Assembly (NCBI GenBank): GCA_025351035.1
Contig: JANXWT010000327.1
Coordinates: 1 to 5,257, forward strand
Direction: 5' to 3'
DNA: 5,257 nt
Source: Opitutia bacterium
GTDB lineage: Bacteria > Verrucomicrobiota > Verrucomicrobiia > Opitutales > Opitutaceae
Shown here one piece after another: positions 1 to 5,167 of the stretch. Below the pieces are notes generated by a model that saw nothing but the letters and a program-made list of their open reading frames with translations, had not been told where the DNA came from and made no database searches. Positions within the stretch are counted from its first letter, which is position 1, and the number at the start of each line of letters is the position of its first letter. The translations under genes and the position numbers were made by a program.

Positions 1-126
1 CGCAATTCAGGCCGCCGCGACGATTTCATCCAACCCGCCAGTCGCTTTCCCCGCTTGACCGCACCCGCGCCGCTCGCAAGGTTGAAGGAGATTATCACTT
101 TTTTGCAGAACCTGCCCACTCCATGA
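1..126 (+). CDS. C-terminal end of an upstream gene, possibly transcription-repair coupling factor Mfd
   Basis: Reading frame 1 is open from the window edge to TGA at 124-126, giving 41 residues that end in KEIITFLQNLPTP. The 5' part of the gene lies outside the window. Its stop codon overlaps the start of the next gene (ATGA at 123-126), the arrangement typical of translationally coupled genes, so this is very probably a real gene end. The fragment has the pattern F-P-R-L, a proline-containing spacer, then an amphipathic L-x-E-I-x-x-F-L-x-x-L helix. This resembles the extreme C-terminus of Mfd proteins, where a G-x-F-P-x-L segment precedes a final helix. Mfd removes stalled RNA polymerase and recruits the UvrABC repair proteins. 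The assignment rests on a short, weakly conserved tail and is tentative. No domain-level motif is visible. Confidence 0.5.
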   Translation, partial: RNSGRRDDFIQPASRFPRLTAPAPLARLKEIITFLQNLPTP

Positions 127-1142
127 TCCTACGAGGCAACCGTCCCCTCTCCACGTTCCTGACCGCCGCCTTGGCCGCCTTGGCGGCGCTCGTCGCCGCT
201 CGCGGCCAACAAGCCGTCCAGCCGTCCGACGACGGCCTGAACCTGCGCTTCGCCAACGGCATCGCGGCCATCGTGGAGGAGAAGATCATCACCGTGGACG
301 ACATCCGCCGCGAAATTGCCCCGCTCATCCAGCAGGTGCAGCGGGAGAGCCACACCGAAAAAGAATTCAACGAGAAGCTCCAGTCGCTCCAAGACAGCGT
401 CCTGCAGGATCTTATCGACCGCGTGCTCATTGTGAAGGAATTCTACAAGGACGAGAAACGCAAGGTCCCGGCCAGCCTCGTCGAAAACCAGGTGGCCGAG
501 ACAATCATTTCCGAATTCGACGGCGACCGTTCCAAGTTCCTCGCCTATCTCCGTTCGCGCGGCATCTCGCAAAAGGACTACCGCAAGGAAACCGAGGAAA
601 ACATGATCTACTCCTACATGCGCCAGCAACAGCGCAAGTCGGCAAGCACTGTCAGTCCGGTGAAGATCGAGCAATTTTACGCCGAGAACAAGGAGCGCTT
701 CAACCAAGAGGACAGCGTCCACTTGCGCCTCATCCAAGTCGCCCTCGGCCCCGGCGACACATCCGAGACAGTCCGCACCAAAGCGGACGACATCATGAAG
801 CAGCTTCGTGCCGGCGGCTCGTTTGCCGACATCGCCCGGCTCTTCAGTCAGGATTCCCGGCGCACCAAGGGTGGCGACTGGGGCTGGCAGCGCCGCTCCG
901 ATCTGCGCAAGGAATTCAGCGACGTGATCTTCACGCTCGAGAAAGACCAATACAGTGAACCGATCATCATGCCCGAAGGAGCGTTCATCCTCTTTGTCGA
1001 GGAACGCAAGCACGCCGGCATTCTGCCCTTGAACGAAGTGCGCGAACAGATCGAGCGGTTGCTCGTGCAACAGAGTGCCCGGCAGGCGCAGGAACGCTGG
1101 TTGGAAAAACTCCGACGCAACGGCTACGTGAAACACTTCTGA
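123..1142 (+). CDS. Secreted SurA-like peptidyl-prolyl isomerase/chaperone, single parvulin domain
   Basis: The 339-residue product starts with a signal peptide: basic MILRGNR, then a hydrophobic Ala/Leu stretch at residues 10-26. Residues 40-170 form a SurA_N-like chaperone region that opens with NGIAAIVEEKIITVDDIRRE, as in SurA/PpiD-type proteins. Residues 198-295 are a parvulin (rotamase) domain, shown by GGSFADIARLFSQD at 231-244, then GGDWGW (250-255) and F-x-L-x-x-x-x-x-S-E-P-I (270-281). The C-terminal helix (303-332) probably packs back on the N-domain as in SurA. E. coli SurA has two parvulin domains; this protein has one. The His expected in the first beta-strand (HIL-V) is Leu203 here (LRLIQV), so isomerase activity may be weak. 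The likely role is periplasmic folding of outer-membrane proteins. ATG 123 is chosen because it is the only start before the signal peptide; it overlaps the previous stop and lacks a nearby ribosome binding site. Confidence 0.88.
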   Translation: MILRGNRPLSTFLTAALAALAALVAARGQQAVQPSDDGLNLRFANGIAAIVEEKIITVDDIRREIAPLIQQVQRESHTEKEFNEKLQSLQDSVLQDLIDRVLIVKEFYKDEKRKVPASLVENQVAETIISEFDGDRSKFLAYLRSRGISQKDYRKETEENMIYSYMRQQQRKSASTVSPVKIEQFYAENKERFNQEDSVHLRLIQVALGPGDTSETVRTKADDIMKQLRAGGSFADIARLFSQDSRRTKGGDWGWQRRSDLRKEFSDVIFTLEKDQYSEPIIMPEGAFILFVEERKHAGILPLNEVREQIERLLVQQSARQAQERWLEKLRRNGYVKHF

Positions 1143-1143
1143 C

Positions 1144-1177
1144 GGTGCTGAGACCCGGGGCCACGGGTGACAGCACC
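1144..1177 (+). promoter_or_regulatory. Stem-loop filling the surA-like/radC gap, abutting the radC ribosome binding site
   Basis: GGTGCTG (1144-1150) pairs perfectly with CAGCACC (1171-1177). Inside it ACCCG (1153-1157) pairs with CGGGT (1164-1168). A 2x2 internal loop (AG/GA) separates the two stems and the apical loop is GGGCCA. The hairpin begins one base after the upstream stop codon and is followed directly by AAGG (1178-1181), the probable radC Shine-Dalgarno sequence. There is no T-tract, so it is not a canonical terminator. It could tune radC translation or be an mRNA processing or stability element; the function is inferred. Confidence 0.45.
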
Positions 1178-1186
1178 AAGGCCCCG

Positions 1187-1906
1187 ATGAACGACCCCTG
1201 CCAGCCGCCTCCCCGCCTCCGGGACCTCGCCGTCAGCGAGCGCCCGCAGGAGCGTCTCGAAAGACTCGGCGCGACCGCCCTGAGCGACACCGAACTGCTC
1301 GCGATGCTGCTGCGCAGCGGCAGCCGCGGGATGAACGTCCTCACCGTCGCCCAGCAACTGCTCACCAAAGCCGGATCCCTCGCCGACCTCGTGCTGTGGC
1401 AGGACACTGATTTCCGGCAGCTCAAGGGCATCGGTCGAGTCAAAGCCGCGCAGTTGATCACCGTGATGGAAATTGCCCGGCGCGTGCTCGCGAGCGAGCG
1501 CGACACCGCGCCGATCCTGAACCGACCGCAGCTCGTGCTGGAACATTTCCAACCGCTGCTGGCTGGGCTGACGGTCGAGAAATTCTGGGTCGTGTGCCTG
1601 AACCGGAAAAACCGTCTGCTGAAACTTGTCGAGATCACCTCGGGCACGGCCACCAGCAGCCTCGTGCACCCGCGCGAGGTTTTCCGCGAAGCCATCCGGC
1701 ATGGCGCCACTGCCGTCCTGTGCGCGCACAACCACCCGAGCGGCGATCCCGCGCCCAGCGCCGCTGACATTCAAGTAACGCGCCAGTTGCGCGAAGCGGC
1801 CAAGACGGTCGACATTGATCTGACCGACCATGTGATCCTCGGCCGGCCCGCGGCAGACCCGCGTGGTCTCGGCTACTATAGCTTTCGCGAGACGGGGATG
1901 CTGTGA
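1187..1906 (+). CDS. radC: RadC family JAB/MPN-type protein (DUF2466)
   Basis: The 239-residue product has the full RadC architecture. An N-terminal UPF0758 region (about 10-60) carries RPQERLERLGATALSDTELL. A helix-hairpin-helix segment, LKGIGRVKAAQL, lies near 79-90. A C-terminal JAB1/MPN domain (about 115-235) follows. The JAMM metal-site residues are all present: Glu131, then HNHPSGDPAPSAAD supplying His181, His183, Ser191 and Asp194 with the standard H-x-H-x7-S-x2-D spacing. The family was named for a DNA-repair phenotype later questioned in E. coli; its biochemical role remains unsettled. An in-frame GTG at 1145 would add 14 residues, but it lies inside the intergenic hairpin, has no ribosome binding site and adds unconserved sequence. 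ATG 1187 has AAGG five bases upstream and gives the family's usual start. It is co-directional with the SurA-like gene and probably co-transcribed. Confidence 0.93.
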   Translation: MNDPCQPPPRLRDLAVSERPQERLERLGATALSDTELLAMLLRSGSRGMNVLTVAQQLLTKAGSLADLVLWQDTDFRQLKGIGRVKAAQLITVMEIARRVLASERDTAPILNRPQLVLEHFQPLLAGLTVEKFWVVCLNRKNRLLKLVEITSGTATSSLVHPREVFREAIRHGATAVLCAHNHPSGDPAPSAADIQVTRQLREAAKTVDIDLTDHVILGRPAADPRGLGYYSFRETGML

Positions 1907-1944
1907 AAATGTCCTCACGGCGGCCTCTCATCCGGAAGCTGCGG

Positions 1945-1979
1945 AAATACAAAACCCCGCTCCACCCTCGTGAAACGGG
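1945..1979 (-). terminator. Intrinsic terminator of the tRNA-Tyr gene
   Basis: Read on the minus strand, CCCGTTTCAC pairs with GTGGAGCGGG through ten consecutive pairs (two of them G-U) around the loop GAGG. GTTTTGTATTT follows. It starts nine bases after the encoded CCA of the tRNA. On the plus strand the two G-U pairs become C-A mismatches and no T-run follows, so the signal is oriented for the tRNA and not for radC. Confidence 0.82.
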
Positions 1980-1988
1980 ATTCTAAAG

Positions 1989-2075
1989 TGGTGGTGGAAG
2001 TTGGAGTCGAACCAACGAACGGCATAGCCGAATTGATTTACAGTCAACGCCCTTTGGCCACTTGGATATTCCACC
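1989..2075 (-). tRNA. tRNA-Tyr (anticodon GTA)
   Basis: An 87-base class II tRNA reads on the minus strand. Acceptor arms GGTGGAA and TTCCACC pair perfectly. The D arm contains AAGTGGCCAAAGGG. The anticodon stem GTTGA/TCAAT encloses loop CTGTAAA with anticodon GTA (plus-strand bases 2039-2041). The long variable arm CGGC-TAT-GCCG is the bacterial tRNA-Tyr hallmark. The T arm is GTTGG-TTCGACT-CCAAC, followed by discriminator A and an encoded CCA (1989-1991). It converges on radC and diverges from cls, with its own promoter and terminator, so it looks like a single-gene unit. No integrase or duplicated 3' end is seen next to it. Confidence 0.97.
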
Positions 2076-2092
2076 AGTAAAAACGAAGGGTG

Positions 2093-2122
2093 AAGATATG
2101 GGGGCGTTTCAGGCTTTGCCAA
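2093..2122 (-). promoter_or_regulatory. Probable sigma-70-type promoter of tRNA-Tyr
   Basis: On the minus strand TTGGCA (bases 2122-2117, five of six consensus matches) is separated by 18 bases from TATCTT (2098-2093, four of six matches). The -10 box ends 17 bases before the mature tRNA 5' end, leaving room for a leader of about ten bases for RNase P to remove. Position and fit are good for a tRNA promoter, but it is a pattern call only. Confidence 0.5.
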
Positions 2123-2147
2123 GCGGTTTTTTCTCCACTGCGTCCGC

Positions 2148-3635
2148 TTGCCTATTTTGCCCGGCCGCGCCTTGTATCTCCTTGTGCTGGAATTTCTGAC
2201 CAGAGTCTACGACGCGGTCCGGGCTCACCCGTTCATCAACGGTGTGTTGCCTCACTTGCTGACCGTCGCGGGGTTCCTGCTGGCGTTTTTTGCCATCGCT
2301 CGACTCATGAGCGAGCGCCGCCAGCCGGGCAACACTTTCGCGTGGCTGCTCGCCATCGCCTTCGTCCCTTATGTCGGCGTGCCCCTCTACCTGATGCTCG
2401 GCGGGCGCAAGATCCGCCAATTGGCCGCGCGCAAGACCCGCCTCTGCCCCATTGTGCCCGGCGTGCCACCCTCGCCCGCCGCCCACGGCACCACGGCGAA
2501 AATTCTCACGCTCAACGGTGCCTGCCCGCCCGTCGGCGGCAATCGCCTCCATTTTCTCGCCAACGGTGAGGAATCCTTCACGGAACTCGAGCGTCACATC
2601 CGCGAAGCGAAACACACGATCCATCTCATGACGTTCATCCTTGGGCGCGATGCCGTGGGCAAACGCCTCGTGCGCCTCCTCGCCAAGCGCGCCAAGGAAG
2701 GCGTGAAAGTCCGGCTGCTACTGGATTCGCTCGGCTGTTTTTTTGCCAGCGGCCGTTTTGTCGACCCGATCCGCGAGGCTGGCGGCGAAGTCGCCAAGTT
2801 CATGCCCGTGCTGCCGCTGCAAACCCGCGGTTCCGCCAATCTCCGCAATCATCGCAAAATCGCCGTCTTCGATCACCGCGTGGCGTTCGTTGGCGGGCGC
2901 AACCTCGCCCGCGAATACATGGGGCCCACTCCTCTCAAGCGTCGCTGGCGCGACCTCGGCGCGATGATCGAGGGTCCCGCGGTCGCCTTGCTCAATGAAA
3001 CCTTTCTCGCCGACTGGGCGTTCGCCAGCGACCAGTCCATCGACGAACTCCACCAAGAACTGCCGCCGGCCGTCGCCGAGTTTGTCGGTGCGAGCGAGCT
3101 GCAAGTCGTCGCCAGCGGCCCTGACGTCGAAGGCGATACGCTCTACGAGGGCATCCTCTCGCTCGTGCAAAACGCCGACCGGAGCGTCTGGATTGTCACG
3201 CCCTACTTCATCCCCGACGAAGTGCTCTTCCGCTCGCTTCTGCTCAAGGCGCGCGCCGGCGTCGATGTGCGCATCGTCGTGCCCGCCCGCTCGAATCACC
3301 CCATCACCGACCTCGCGCGCCGCCATTACCTCCGCGAACTCCACGCTGCCGGCGCGAAAGTGCTCCTTTACCAGCACGGCATGAACCACGCGAAACTCAT
3401 CCTCGTCGACCGGAGCATCGGACTCTTCGGCTCCGCCAATCTCGACTTGCGCAGTCTCTTCGTGAATTTTGAGATCGGCGTCCTCACCTATTCGCACGGC
3501 GAGGCCGCCACGCTCACCGCATGGATGCGCGAAGTCTTCGCCCAATCCAAACCCATGCCCGAACCCCGCACTGAGCGCCAGTTGATGCCAGTCATCGGCG
3601 AGGAAATCGCCCGCCTCCTCGCCCCGATGCTATAG
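2148..3635 (+). CDS. cls: Cardiolipin synthase, PLD superfamily (ClsA-like)
   Basis: The product is up to 495 residues, close to the 486 of E. coli ClsA. It joins two phosphatidylglycerol molecules into cardiolipin at the inner membrane. Two N-terminal membrane helices (about 37-53 and 63-84) with W-L-x-x-I-A-F-V-P-Y-V-G-V-P-L-Y form the PLDc_N module. Two complete HKD motifs follow: HRKIAVFD (His235, Lys237, Asp242, then GGRN at 249-252) and HAKLILVD (His414, Lys416, Asp421, then GSAN at 428-431). All catalytic residues are intact. The start is uncertain: the frame is closed by TGA at 2091-2093 and has no ATG before Met54, so TTG 2148 is the first candidate, with TTG 2157, TTG 2172 and GTG 2184 as alternatives. 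None has a clear ribosome binding site. It is divergent from tRNA-Tyr, convergent with thrC, and appears monocistronic. Confidence 0.93.
   Translation: MPILPGRALYLLVLEFLTRVYDAVRAHPFINGVLPHLLTVAGFLLAFFAIARLMSERRQPGNTFAWLLAIAFVPYVGVPLYLMLGGRKIRQLAARKTRLCPIVPGVPPSPAAHGTTAKILTLNGACPPVGGNRLHFLANGEESFTELERHIREAKHTIHLMTFILGRDAVGKRLVRLLAKRAKEGVKVRLLLDSLGCFFASGRFVDPIREAGGEVAKFMPVLPLQTRGSANLRNHRKIAVFDHRVAFVGGRNLAREYMGPTPLKRRWRDLGAMIEGPAVALLNETFLADWAFASDQSIDELHQELPPAVAEFVGASELQVVASGPDVEGDTLYEGILSLVQNADRSVWIVTPYFIPDEVLFRSLLLKARAGVDVRIVVPARSNHPITDLARRHYLRELHAAGAKVLLYQHGMNHAKLILVDRSIGLFGSANLDLRSLFVNFEIGVLTYSHGEAATLTAWMREVFAQSKPMPEPRTERQLMPVIGEEIARLLAPML
3593..3629. terminator. Long hairpin at the convergent cls/thrC 3' ends, candidate non-canonical bidirectional terminator
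   Basis: GGCGAGGA (3597-3604) and TCCTCGCC (3616-3623) are a perfect 8-bp inverted repeat with an 11-base loop. CATC (3593-3596) and GATG (3626-3629) extend it to twelve pairs across a two-base bulge (CC). It lies in the last cls codons, ending three bases before the TAG, and begins 27 bases past the thrC stop on the other strand. No T-tract follows on either strand, so a classical Rho-independent terminator is not supported. It is the only strong structure at this convergent junction. It overlaps coding sequence, so part of the symmetry may be codon-driven coincidence. Confidence 0.35.
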
Positions 3636-3655
3636 TGACGAGGCCTGGGCGACGA

Positions 3656-5008
3656 TTACCTCGCGGCGATAAACCCCTTGATCGCAGCCACCGTCGGCGA
3701 CAGCGGATACTTCACCACCGGCCGCACCTTCAGCGCCTCGAGCGCGGGATGCGTCGGCGTGACGCCGGTCGCGGCGCGGATGGCGTCGGGAAATTTTGCC
3801 GGGTGCGCCGTGGCGAGCACGACGCTGGTGCGCGTGGGATCGAGGTCCTTGAACGCACACGCCGTGTGCGGATCGACGAGGTAGCCGTGCTGCGCGTGCA
3901 CGCGTCGAATGATTTCGCTGATTTCCGCGTCGTCGGCCCGCGACGAGCGGAACGCGGTGCGGTCGAAACTCTCGAAGCGCCAGACGCCGGTCCTGATGAT
4001 CTGCTCCATGACGGCGCGGACTTTCTTGGCATCGCCGCCGAGCGCGTAGCTGAGGAAGCGCTCGAAGTTCGACGCCACCTGGATGTCCATCGACGGCGCG
4101 AGGCTGGGTGTCACAGTGCCGCTGCGGTATTCGCCGGTCGTGAAGAGCCGGTGGAGAATGTCGTTTCGGTTTGTTGCGACTTTGAAGCCCGCGACCGGCA
4201 CTCCCATGCGCGAGAGCAGCCAGCCGGCGAAGACGTTGCCGAAATTTCCCGTCGGCACGACGAACTCAAGGTTGCTCCGCTCCGCGGCCGGAATCCGGAG
4301 CCACGCGAACAGGTAATACACGCATTGCGCCAGCACACGGGCGAGGTTGATGGAGTTCACCGCCGAAAGGTGCTGTTGCGCACTGAACTCGCGATCACCG
4401 AAAATATCCTTCAGCGCACGCTGCGCGTCGTCGAAGCTGCCATCGACGGCGATAGCGTAGACGTTGCCGGCGCCGGTGCAGGTCATCTGCCGCTCTTGGA
4501 GCGGCGATACCCGGCCTTCGGGGTAGAGAATGAAGACAGCGGTGTGCGGCTTGCCGAGCAGACCGTGGATCGCCGCCGCGCCAGTGTCGCCCGACGTGGC
4601 ACCGAGCACCTTGATGCCGTGTCCGGTGACGCGGCACTGGTGCTCGTAGAGATTGCCGAGCAGCTGCAGGGCGAAATCCTTGAACGCGAGTGTCGGCCCG
4701 TGAAACAGCTCGAGCACATAGAGGCGTTCGCCGAGGCGGCGCAACGGCGCGATCTCGGGATGGGAGAAGTTGCCGTAGGATTTCGCGACGATCCCGCGGA
4801 GCACCTCGGGGTCGAGGTCGGTCGCGAACAGCCGCATGAATTCGAAACAAAGGTCGGCGTAACCGAGGTTTTCCCATTCGCCGAGCCGGCCGGAAATATC
4901 CGGCAGTGACTCCGGGAGGAACAGTCCGCCATCCGGCGCGAGCCCCACGGCGACGGCTTCGGAAAAAATATGCGGCGGTGTCTGGCCGCGCGTGCTGACG
5001 AACTTCAT
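3656..5008 (-). CDS. thrC: Threonine synthase
   Basis: The 450-residue product is in the size range of the E. coli/yeast-type threonine synthases. It converts O-phospho-L-homoserine to L-threonine and phosphate, the last step of threonine synthesis, in the cytoplasm. The N-terminus MKFVSTRGQ and GLAPDGGLFLPE are family signatures. Lys110 in LAFKDFALQ is the pyridoxal-phosphate lysine. GATSGDTGAAAIHG (136-149) and PTGNFGNVFAGW (252-263) are the cofactor- and phosphate-binding loops of fold type II PLP enzymes. PSMDIQVASNFER (305-317) and AHPAKFP (401-407) are further conserved blocks. Every key residue is present. The start is fixed by the family N-terminus; GGATAGG five bases upstream is a mediocre ribosome binding site. 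It lies downstream of plsY on the same strand, separated by 159 bases, so it may have its own promoter or leader. No other threonine-pathway gene is in view. Confidence 0.96.
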   Translation of the reverse strand: MKFVSTRGQTPPHIFSEAVAVGLAPDGGLFLPESLPDISGRLGEWENLGYADLCFEFMRLFATDLDPEVLRGIVAKSYGNFSHPEIAPLRRLGERLYVLELFHGPTLAFKDFALQLLGNLYEHQCRVTGHGIKVLGATSGDTGAAAIHGLLGKPHTAVFILYPEGRVSPLQERQMTCTGAGNVYAIAVDGSFDDAQRALKDIFGDREFSAQQHLSAVNSINLARVLAQCVYYLFAWLRIPAAERSNLEFVVPTGNFGNVFAGWLLSRMGVPVAGFKVATNRNDILHRLFTTGEYRSGTVTPSLAPSMDIQVASNFERFLSYALGGDAKKVRAVMEQIIRTGVWRFESFDRTAFRSSRADDAEISEIIRRVHAQHGYLVDPHTACAFKDLDPTRTSVVLATAHPAKFPDAIRAATGVTPTHPALEALKVRPVVKYPLSPTVAAIKGFIAAR

Positions 5009-5130
5009 GCGCGCCTATCCGTTGCGGGAATGAAAGCCGGCGTCAATGCGCGGCTGCTCGATGCAAATTGCAGGAGCGGTCTATTGCCGCGATTGAACCC
5101 GACCATCGCGGCGCAAAGCCGCTGCCCCAT
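5005..5130 (-). CDS. Candidate 41-residue small ORF coupled to thrC (leader peptide or small protein)
   Basis: On the minus strand an ATG at 5130-5128 is preceded by GGAGG (5141-5137) with a six-base gap, the best Shine-Dalgarno in the window. The frame runs 41 codons to a TGA (5007-5005) that overlaps the thrC start as ATGA, as in translational coupling. The peptide begins MGQRLCAAMVGFNRGNRP and ends in PATDRRA. It has two Thr and one Ile, so it is not a threonine/isoleucine-rich attenuation leader like ThrL. No membrane helix, signal peptide or known family is recognised. G/C at third positions is about two thirds, apparently lower than in neighbouring genes, and rare-type AGA and AGG codons occur, which argues against long-conserved coding. 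An open frame this short is common by chance in GC-rich DNA; the start signal and the overlap are the reasons to keep it. Confidence 0.3.
   Translation of the reverse strand: MGQRLCAAMVGFNRGNRPLLQFASSSRALTPAFIPATDRRA
5086..5112. repeat. Perfect 8-11-8 inverted repeat upstream of thrC
   Basis: GCCGCGAT (5086-5093) and ATCGCGGC (5105-5112) are perfect reverse complements with an 11-base spacer. It lies about 80 to 105 bases upstream of the thrC start. It could be a regulator-binding site in DNA or a hairpin in the transcript. It shares bases 5108-5112 with a second hairpin (GCGGC 5108-5112 with GCCGC 5118-5122), so only one can form in RNA. No T-tract follows, so it is not a terminator. Confidence 0.4.
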
Positions 5131-5167
5131 GTGCTGCCTCCGAAGCAGCCTCGTGCGACCATGAGGC

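Noticed and set aside
129..1136. Minus-strand open frame of 335 codons opposite the SurA-like gene
   Set aside because: It is an antisense shadow caused by strong third-position G/C bias. The sense strand has a signal peptide and parvulin motifs.
1124..1918. Minus-strand open frame of 264 codons opposite radC
   Set aside because: It is a shadow of radC, whose complete JAMM motif fixes the coding strand and frame.
1989..2075. tRNA-Tyr as the attachment site of an integrated element
   Set aside because: No integrase, no duplicated tRNA 3' end and no change in gene character are seen on either side within the window.
1928..2122. Minus-strand 64-codon frame across the tRNA region
   Set aside because: It runs straight through the tRNA-Tyr gene and its terminator, so it is not a protein gene.
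2111..2135. GCTT-TGCC-AAGC followed by GGTTTTTT as a plus-strand terminator upstream of cls
   Set aside because: The stem is only four base pairs and the element overlaps the better-supported tRNA promoter. There is no upstream plus-strand transcript that clearly needs it.
3639..3663. CGAGG/CCTCG inverted repeat between cls and thrC as a terminator
   Set aside because: It is a five-pair stem with a 15-base loop and no T-tract on either strand, and the neighbouring 3593-3629 hairpin is much stronger.
3635..4909. Long plus-strand open frame of 424 codons opposite thrC
   Set aside because: It is the antisense shadow of a GC-rich, fully intact thrC. Its composition is dominated by Arg, Glu and Ala, with no recognisable domain.
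5043..5162. A 39-codon minus-strand frame starting five bases after the plsY stop, considered as a threonine leader peptide
   Set aside because: It has one Thr and no Thr/Ile run, no ribosome binding site, and ends without relation to thrC. The 5005-5130 frame is better supported.
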